From Paraburkholderia sp. BL23I1N1 (GTDB lineage: Bacteria; Pseudomonadota; Gammaproteobacteria; Burkholderiales; Burkholderiaceae): 64,000 bases of DNA. Positions 58,082-64,000 of this stretch are shown one piece after another (within the stretch, counting starts at the first letter, position 1; every line of letters starts with the position of its first letter). A program made the translations under genes and the position numbers. The stretch lies in assembly GCF_003610295.1 (NCBI RefSeq), contig NZ_RAPV01000001.1:5456001-5520000 (forward strand), in the 5' to 3' direction. The notes below the pieces were generated by a model. It saw only the letters and a list, made by a program, of their open reading frames with translations, did no database searches and was not told where the DNA came from.

Positions 58082-60592
58082 CTAGAACTCAAGCGTCGAC
58101 AGCAAGGAGACCTGGCGCGCGTCTCCCACCGATACGAAGTACTTGTTCACGCTCGACGGGTAGTAAGTCTTGTTGAACAGATTCTTCACGTTGAGCTGGA
58201 ACGACAGGTGGCGATTGCCGAGTTTCGTCTCGTACGTGGCAAAAGCATTGGCGACGGTGTAGGCCGGCAGCGAGAAGCTGTTGGCCGAATCGCCCGGGCG
58301 TACGCCGACGTAATGCGCGCCAGCGCCAACGCGCAACTGGTCGCCACCGAAGATCGTGCCGAAGTCGTACACCGCGGCAAGCGATGCCGTGTTCTGCGGC
58401 GCGTTCCACAGGCGCTTGCCGGCGTACAGCGGGTCCTCGGTGGTCTTCGCGTCAATGTACGCATAACTCGCGATCACGCTCCAGTGCTGGCCGATCTGGC
58501 CGGACACGTCGAGCTCCACGCCGCGCGAACGCGCCTTGCCTGCCGTGCGCCAGTCGGTCTGCTTGGTGACGTCGTTGTACTGCTGAACCAGCACGTTCTT
58601 CTTGTCGATATTGAAAATCGCCAGCGTGCCGCTCACGCCGTTGGGCATCGCCACCTTGGCGCCGAGCTCCCATGAGGTGGCCTGTTCAGGTTGCACCGAC
58701 GAATCGATCACCACGCCGGAGGCAAGCGGCGCAATCGTCGAGGTCGGTTTGAGCGACTGCGTATAGCTGCCGTACAGCGATACCGTGTCGGTCCATTTGT
58801 AAACCACGCCCGCGCGCGGCAGCCATTTGGTCCCGTTGATGTCAGTGTTGACGACGAAGGGACGGCCCTTTCCGGCGATCTGGTTGTAGCTCAGAAAACG
58901 TGCGCCGCCGATCAGAATCCATTTGTCGGTGAGATGCAAACTGTCCTGGAAGAAGAACGAGCGGTCGTGCAGCGTGTCGGTCTGATCGCTGTCGCTCGCC
59001 GACACCGTGGTCGACGGGCTCTCCAGGCCGTAGACCGGATTGAAATAGTTGAACGGATATTTCGTGGCCTGGCGCAGCAGGTCCTTGCGATAGATGCGGC
59101 GGTATTCGTCGTCCACGCCGACCTGCAGATCGTTGCGCAACCCGGCAATGTCGAAATGGCCGTCCACATAGGCGATTGCGTAGCTGTCCGTACTGAGCGC
59201 ACCATGCGTCGCGTCGTTGCTGCGCGATACGGCGCCAGTCGTGCTGTTGATGCCCTGCACGCGCAATTGCCCCGCGTCGTAGGTCTCGCGGTTGTAGCTG
59301 TAGCCGAAGTGAGCCTTCCAGTTGGCGTTGATCTGATGGTCGACGCTAAGCTGCGCGAGGTTCGATTCGCCGTTCATCTGGTTGAACGGCTCGTCGAGAC
59401 GTTCGCGGCTCGAGATGGCGAGCGGCTTGTTGGTCTTCGGGTCGAGCGCCGTGCCGCGGTCGAACGGATAGTTAAACTTGCGATATTCGTACGACACCAC
59501 CACCTGCGTATCGCGGCCGTACCACGCAAGCGACGGCGCCACGAGCGTCTCGCGATGCTCGCCGAAGTTGCGCCAGTATTGCTCTTCGGTCTGATCGACC
59601 ACAAGCCGGTAGGCGAGGCCTGAGTCGCCAATCGGCCCGGTTGTATCGAGCGTCGCGCCGGCCCCATTGCGGCCGTGTCCGTATGTCGAGCCGAGCACGG
59701 AAATCGCGTGATAGGGCTTGAGTAAGGGCTGCTTGCTCACTACATTCACCACGCCGCCCGGGTCCATGATCCCGTAGAGCAGCGAAGTCGGACCCTTGAG
59801 CACCTCGACACTGTCGGCCGCCGCGTTCAACGCGCGCCCCTGCACGAGCGGCATGCCGTTGTGCATGATCGAACCGTCGCGATTGCCGCCGAAACCACGC
59901 TTGAGCAAGGTGTCCTGCGTGCCCGCCAGCGTATTGCCTTGCACGATACCGCTCACGTTCGCGAGCGCATCGGCCAGGTTACGCGGACGCTGGTCGCGCA
60001 GCACCTGCGCCGGCACGATGTTGACAGCTTGGGCCGTGTCGAGCACCGGTGTGTCCGAACGCGTCACCACCGCGTCGACTGGTGGCCGGTAGCTACCGGC
60101 CTTTACGGTCGTCGAATTGACCGTCACGGCGGGGAGGGTGGCGTCGCGCGGGGTGCCGTTGTCCGCGGCCGAATCGGAGCGCGGCACGAGCGTATAGCTG
60201 CCATTTGAGTGCTGCACCGCGCCGAGCCCCGTGCCACGCAGGATTCGATCGAAGCCTTGCCGTACCTCGTAATCGCCGTGCAGGCCATCACTCGTGCGCC
60301 CGTCCGTCAGTGCCGCCGGAAACGACAGCAGCAGCCCGCTTTCGCGTCCGAACCGATTGAGCGCCGCTTCGAGCGGGCCGGCCGGGATGTCGTAGCTCTT
60401 GCGCAACGGCGCCTCGGCGGCGGACGGTGCATCGGCGGCCAGCGCCACGTTGAATGGCAATCCCGCCGAGATCAGCGCGGCCGTCGCGAGATGCCGCGCG
60501 AAGTGTGCCGGCTGTCGCGCGCGCAATGCGCCACGGCTGCCATGGCTGCGGTAGCCGTCATTGCCGGCGCCGGTCTTTCGATACTGTCCCAT
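58082..60592 (-). CDS. TonB-dependent siderophore receptor with STN domain
   Basis: An 836-residue receptor. A signal peptide (about 30-55) is followed by an STN signalling domain (YDIPAGPLEAALNRFGRESG, GLLLSF, GDYEVRQGFDRILRGTGL) as in FecA/FpvA, a plug domain (QVLRDQRPRNLADALANVSG and VEVLKGPTSLLYGIMDPGGV) and a 22-strand barrel ending VSLLSTLEF with a C-terminal Phe. It imports a ferric siderophore and signals through FecR to the sigma factor. FpvA/FhuE-like receptors have the same plug sequence. It lies 125 bases after the FecR gene, likely under sigma-dependent control. ATG 60592 is used. Confidence 0.94.
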   Translation of the reverse strand: MGQYRKTGAGNDGYRSHGSRGALRARQPAHFARHLATAALISAGLPFNVALAADAPSAAEAPLRKSYDIPAGPLEAALNRFGRESGLLLSFPAALTDGRTSDGLHGDYEVRQGFDRILRGTGLGAVQHSNGSYTLVPRSDSAADNGTPRDATLPAVTVNSTTVKAGSYRPPVDAVVTRSDTPVLDTAQAVNIVPAQVLRDQRPRNLADALANVSGIVQGNTLAGTQDTLLKRGFGGNRDGSIMHNGMPLVQGRALNAAADSVEVLKGPTSLLYGIMDPGGVVNVVSKQPLLKPYHAISVLGSTYGHGRNGAGATLDTTGPIGDSGLAYRLVVDQTEEQYWRNFGEHRETLVAPSLAWYGRDTQVVVSYEYRKFNYPFDRGTALDPKTNKPLAISSRERLDEPFNQMNGESNLAQLSVDHQINANWKAHFGYSYNRETYDAGQLRVQGINSTTGAVSRSNDATHGALSTDSYAIAYVDGHFDIAGLRNDLQVGVDDEYRRIYRKDLLRQATKYPFNYFNPVYGLESPSTTVSASDSDQTDTLHDRSFFFQDSLHLTDKWILIGGARFLSYNQIAGKGRPFVVNTDINGTKWLPRAGVVYKWTDTVSLYGSYTQSLKPTSTIAPLASGVVIDSSVQPEQATSWELGAKVAMPNGVSGTLAIFNIDKKNVLVQQYNDVTKQTDWRTAGKARSRGVELDVSGQIGQHWSVIASYAYIDAKTTEDPLYAGKRLWNAPQNTASLAAVYDFGTIFGGDQLRVGAGAHYVGVRPGDSANSFSLPAYTVANAFATYETKLGNRHLSFQLNVKNLFNKTYYPSSVNKYFVSVGDARQVSLLSTLEF

Positions 60593-60717
60593 GTTCAAAG
60601 CTCGCAGGAAGATAGACGATGTGTTGCTCTCATCTCCCTTGTCACGCGAGATTCGAAAACAGCTCACAACAGACGAAAAAATTTTCAGTGCCGGTAAGGC
60701 GCGCCGGTTTCGGAATT

Positions 60718-61732
60718 TCAGGCGCGGGACGAGCGCACGGTGCCCCAGTAGCGCGTGATGAAGACGACCTCGACCGGCAAGGTCCGGGTCACGGTGTCGA
60801 GCACGCGGTCAGTGTCGGCGAGCGGGAACGTGCCCGATAGCCGCAAGCCAGCCACTGAGGGATCGCAGCTCAGATGCCCCGCGCGGTAGCGGTCAAGCTC
60901 GGTCACGAAATCGCCGAGCCGCGTGCCGCTCGCGACGATCAGGCCATCCGTCCATGCCGCGTCGTTCTCGCTGATCGGCTCGAGCGCGCTGACGTCGTCG
61001 CGCGTAAAGCGGGCGCGCTGGCCGGCACGAACGACTGGCGTGCGGCCGGGCGCATCGCGTGGGCTGATCCGCACGGCGCCTTCGAATACATCGAGGCGGC
61101 AGAGCGCGCTCTGCTGCCTGACGGCGAAGCGCGTGCCTAAGGGTTGCAACTTGCCTTGCGCGGTCTCGACCATGAACGGCCGCTGTTCGCCGGCGCCGTG
61201 GCCGGTCGCGATCATGATTTCGCCTTTGATCAGGCGCACGCGCCGCTCGGTGCTGCTGAAGCCGATATCGATGGCGCTGTCGGTGTTGAGCGTGACGCGG
61301 GTGCCGTCGGCAAGCGTGACGGTGCGGCGCTCGCCGACTGCGGTGTGCACGTCCGCGCTCCACGCGCGCCACGGTACGTGTTCGCCGGCGATCCAAGGCG
61401 CGCCCCCGGCGAACAGCAGGGTTGTGAGGACTTTGACACTCGCGCGGCGTTTCGCCGAGCCGGAGCGCGTCAGTGCGGCGCGGGCGGCTGCGGCGCCGCC
61501 TGCGTCCGCATTGCCTGCGGCTCCCGTGCTTGCTTGAGCGAGGCTTCTGAAGCGGCTGCTGACGCCGCAGATGTGTTGCCACGCGCGTTCGTGATCAGGA
61601 TGCTCGGCGCACCACCGCGCCAGCGCGAGTTGCTGCGCGCCCGTGTTTTTCGCCGGATTGCAGTTCCATCCACCACTGCACGGCGCGCAGGGCGATGTGT
61701 CGGGGAATATCGGGTCTCGCGCTTGCGTTCAT
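60718..61732 (-). pseudogene. fecR: FecR-type anti-sigma/regulator, frameshifted near the start
   Basis: The frame from ATG 61732 reads [18 protein letters not shown] and then goes out of frame at an A5 tract (61646-61650 on this strand), ending soon at a stop. One base less would give [20 protein letters not shown], the expected FecR continuation. From there the second frame runs through a helix ([15 protein letters not shown]) and the FecR core ([28 protein letters not shown]) to the end at 60718, including an STN-like C-terminus. FecR holds or activates the ECF sigma factor when the receptor is loaded. The single-base change could be real inactivation, a slippage switch, or a sequencing error. 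Confidence 0.85.
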
Positions 61733-61751
61733 CCGTCGATCCAACGATTGG

Positions 61752-62264
61752 TCACGCCGCGCTCAGCGCAAAGAAACACTGGGCCCCGGCGCGCACCAGA
61801 TGGCGCTTCACGGTCGAGATGGAAAGTTTCAGTTGTGCGGCGATCTCGGCATGGCTCAAGCCGTCGAGCTGGGCCAGCAGAAAGGCTCGTTTGACGGCGA
61901 CCGGCAGCCGCTCCAGCAGACTGTCGATTTCGCACAGCGCCTCTAGCAGCAGCGCGCGCTCTTCAGGCGAGGGCGCGAAACTCTCGGGCACGAGCGCCAG
62001 GGCTTCCAGGTAAGCACGCTCGATCTGCTCGCGACGCCAGTAGTTCGCCATCACGCGTTGCGCGACCGTCGTCAGGAACGCACGCGGCTCCTCCAGACCG
62101 AGCGGTTCATCACGGGCAAGCAGACGCACGAAGGTGTCGTGCGCGAGGTCGGCCGCACGATGCGCGCAGCCGAGCTTCTTACGCAGCCATGCCTGAAGCC
62201 AGCCGTGGTGATTGCTGTAGAGCGCCTGCATCTCGTGATGCAGGGCCGGGTCGTTTGCCGCCAT
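61752..62264 (-). CDS. fecI: FecI-type ECF sigma factor
   Basis: A 170-residue sigma-70 family protein with region 2 (LQAWLRKKLGCAHRAADLAH, DTFVRLLARDEPLGLEEPRA) and region 4 (LPVAVKRAFLLAQLDGLSHA then EIAAQLKLSISTVKRHLVRA). It directs RNA polymerase to the siderophore receptor promoter when FecR passes the signal. The fecR start (61732) lies 20 bases after its stop. A Fur box overlaps its promoter. Confidence 0.92.
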   Translation of the reverse strand: MAANDPALHHEMQALYSNHHGWLQAWLRKKLGCAHRAADLAHDTFVRLLARDEPLGLEEPRAFLTTVAQRVMANYWRREQIERAYLEALALVPESFAPSPEERALLLEALCEIDSLLERLPVAVKRAFLLAQLDGLSHAEIAAQLKLSISTVKRHLVRAGAQCFFALSAA

Positions 62265-62308
62265 GGGCTACTGGGCGCGTCGGATCGGTGGATTCGACAC
62301 TTTTGTAA

Positions 62309-62325
62309 ATGCGAATGATTCGCAT
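62309..62325. promoter_or_regulatory. Fur box upstream of fecI
   Basis: ATGCGAATGATTCGCAT is an eight-base inverted repeat around a central G and matches the known iron-repressor box style of Burkholderiales. It lies about 45-60 bases before the sigma factor start, so it should repress fecI when iron is plentiful. The A/T content is well above the surroundings. Confidence 0.8.
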
Positions 62326-62554
62326 CATAGCATGTCAAAATGTAAGGTGCGAATCAGTCGCTTTAAACACGTGCAACTCCATCGAACGTGTTCATCGGGA
62401 AAGTCGTACGGCAAACGCACGTGCGCAGTCCACCATCTCACTACGCAATCTGACGCTCTCTGCAGCACGCACAGGATCGCCAGTCTCTCGTCGAATATCA
62501 CGCGCTACGTCCAAAGCATCGCGCAAGCGCAACCGTCCATCACTGGAGAAGTTC

Positions 62555-63496
62555 ATGAACATTATTCGTAAGGTATCCCGACAACTTGGCGCGGCGCTTG
62601 TGATGGCTGGAGCGTTGCAAGGCGCGGCACACGCCACAACGAATCCGCGCATCGAGGACCATTCGATCAACGCGAATGGTGTCGAATTGCACTACCTGGA
62701 AGCCGGGCATGGCGCCGACACGCCCGTTGTACTGCTGCACGGTTATGCAGAATCCAGTCACATGTGGCTGCCGCTCATCGACCAGCTCGACGACCGTCGT
62801 GTCGTCATTGCGCCTGATCTCCCCGGGGCGGGCGCTTCAGCCATGCCGGAAACGGGCTACGACAAGAAGGCGATGGCGCAGGATATTCACGCGATGGTTC
62901 ACGCACTCGGTTATCGCAAAGTGAAGATCGTCGGCCACGATATCGGGCTGATGGTGGCTTACGCCTACGCCGCCCAGTATCCGGACGAAGTGGAAAGCAT
63001 CACCTTGATGGATGCATTCCTCCCCGGCGTGGGCGACTGGCAGAAAGTATGGTTATTGCGCGACAAATGGCACTTCAACTTTTACGGCGAGACGCCTCTG
63101 AAACTGGTTGAAGGACGCGAGCGGATCTACTTCGAACACTTCTGGAACGACTTTGCGGCCGATCCGAAGCACGCGATGCCGGAGGCCGACCGCGAACTGT
63201 ATGCGGCGACTTACGCCCAACCGGGACGCATGCGGGCGGGCTTCGAATACTTCCGGGCGTTCCCGCAAGACGCGCAAGACTTTGCGGAGTTCGCTAAAAC
63301 CCCGCTGACCATGCCGATGCTGGTGCTGACCGGGGAAAAGGCGTCAGGCACTTTCCTGATCAATCAGGCTCGTCTGATCGATACGAACGTGCAGGGGATC
63401 GTCATTCAAGGTTCGGGACACTGGCTGATGGAAGAAGCGCCCGCGCAGACCATCCCGGCAATCGTTCAGTTCGTCAATACGCCGTCAACGCGATGA
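62555..63496 (+). CDS. Secreted epoxide-hydrolase-like alpha/beta hydrolase
   Basis: A 313-residue protein with a signal peptide (MNIIRKVSRQLGAALVMAGA, cut after AHA) and the alpha/beta hydrolase fold: oxyanion loop LLHGYAESSHMW, an Asp nucleophile in GHDIGLMVAY (HDIG, as in epoxide hydrolases and fluoroacetate dehalogenases), and the catalytic His in GSGHWLMEEAP. The Asp nucleophile excludes a simple esterase. A GGAGAAG before the ATG fixes the start. It is divergent from fecI, so the Fur box region also faces its promoter. Substrate unknown. Confidence 0.87.
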   Translation: MNIIRKVSRQLGAALVMAGALQGAAHATTNPRIEDHSINANGVELHYLEAGHGADTPVVLLHGYAESSHMWLPLIDQLDDRRVVIAPDLPGAGASAMPETGYDKKAMAQDIHAMVHALGYRKVKIVGHDIGLMVAYAYAAQYPDEVESITLMDAFLPGVGDWQKVWLLRDKWHFNFYGETPLKLVEGRERIYFEHFWNDFAADPKHAMPEADRELYAATYAQPGRMRAGFEYFRAFPQDAQDFAEFAKTPLTMPMLVLTGEKASGTFLINQARLIDTNVQGIVIQGSGHWLMEEAPAQTIPAIVQFVNTPSTR

Positions 63497-63630
63497 CCGT
63501 TCGCAGCGCTAACACGCCACCTGCATTACCCCATTCAACGGCGCCATCCCGAGGCAGGCGCCAAGTCCACGATCGGCCACGCATTCTCCTGCGTGGCTGC
63601 GATCCGCCTCGTCTTATCAAAGGAAATACC

Positions 63631-64000
63631 ATGCTTAAGTTTTACTTCCATCCGTCGCCGAATCCGCTGAAAGTCGCGCTTTTGCTCGAAGAACTGCAAA
63701 CGCCGTTTGAACTCGTAGCCGTCGATACCTTCAAGGGCGACCAGCACAAGCCCGAGTTCCTGAGGATCAATCCGAACGGCAAGGTGCCAGCTATTGTCGA
63801 CAACGGCACCCCCGTATTTGATTCCCACGCGATCCTGCTGCACCTGAGCACCACCCATGGCAAGTTCGTGCCGTCCGCGCCGTCGCAGCATGCGGAAATG
63901 CTGTCGTGGCTGATGTTCGTTGCGACCGGCCTGTCGCCGTTCTCGGGCCAGGCAGTGCACTTCCAGCACCATGCGCCGGAGCCGCTGCCGTATGCGCGCA
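63631..64000 (+). CDS. Glutathione S-transferase, N-terminal part (cut by right edge)
   Basis: The frame starts at ATG 63631 with AAGGAAA eight bases upstream and runs open to the window end (123 codons). It begins MLKFYFHPSPNPLKVALLLE, then DTFKGDQHKPEFLRINPNGK, VPAIVDNGT with the cis-Pro loop, and DSHAILLHLS with the Asp/Ser of the glutathione site. This is the thioredoxin-like domain and the start of the helical domain of a GST. A different GST lies at 2852-3499. Confidence 0.88.
   Translation, partial: MLKFYFHPSPNPLKVALLLEELQTPFELVAVDTFKGDQHKPEFLRINPNGKVPAIVDNGTPVFDSHAILLHLSTTHGKFVPSAPSQHAEMLSWLMFVATGLSPFSGQAVHFQHHAPEPLPYAR

Noticed and set aside
63535..63972. Minus-strand frame at the right edge
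   Set aside because: It is opposite the start of a clear GST on the plus strand.

Overview
The window is GC-rich chromosomal DNA that reads as a Paraburkholderia/Burkholderia-type betaproteobacterium. The grounds are gene content and protein style: a Gram-negative porin, MipA/OmpV and DUF4148 proteins, NodT-type RND outer-membrane factors, PAS-rich hybrid kinases and a Burkholderia-like Fur box. This is recognition by eye, not a database result. No rRNA, tRNA, CRISPR array, prophage or intact insertion sequence was seen.

Layout. 0-12 kb: a diguanylate cyclase, a DUF1289 protein, a phytochelatin-synthase-like lipoprotein, a GST, a sodium:solute symporter with its DUF3311 partner, MarC, a YafJ-like amidotransferase, a CobS/CobT-like ATPase plus VWA pair, and a porin. 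12-15.4 kb: transketolase and the ATPase ZapE. 15.4-28.3 kb: a signalling island with three large hybrid histidine kinases (one a CheB-CheR fusion) and a stand-alone receiver around the debranching enzyme glgX; a 40-codon relic of an RsbQ-like hydrolase sits in front of the first kinase. 28.3-35 kb: class I aldolase, a thioredoxin-like protein, DUF2628, an MFS transporter, 6-phosphogluconate dehydrogenase, a HAD hydrolase, small proteins missed by a 60-residue cut-off, and a BON protein. 35-37 kb: a DadA-type oxidase behind a tandem glycine riboswitch, divergent from a LysE exporter. 37.6-46.3 kb: GNAT with an XRE-cupin regulator, YceH, a DUF4118/hydrolase/MipA operon, a SLATT two-TM protein, a DszC-like flavoprotein, an extra mreB and a secreted unknown. 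46.5-56.7 kb: a CelD-like acetyltransferase, a two-component system and a convergent three-gene RND efflux operon, tied together by three copies of an ATWAC-N6-GTWAT box. 56.7-64 kb: an intergenic repeat, a ferric-siderophore uptake unit (Fur box, ECF sigma, frameshifted FecR, STN-type TonB receptor, Tat-type protein), an epoxide-hydrolase-like enzyme and a GST cut by the right edge.

Much of the window serves sensing, envelope transport and central sugar metabolism (tkt, gnd, class I aldolase, glgX). The points most worth a second look are the relic hydrolase before the PAS kinase, the A5-tract frameshift in fecR, the glycine riboswitch on a DadA-family gene, the shared response-regulator boxes, the in-frame 9-bp repeat array in the CheB-CheR kinase, and the orphan SLATT and MreB genes.
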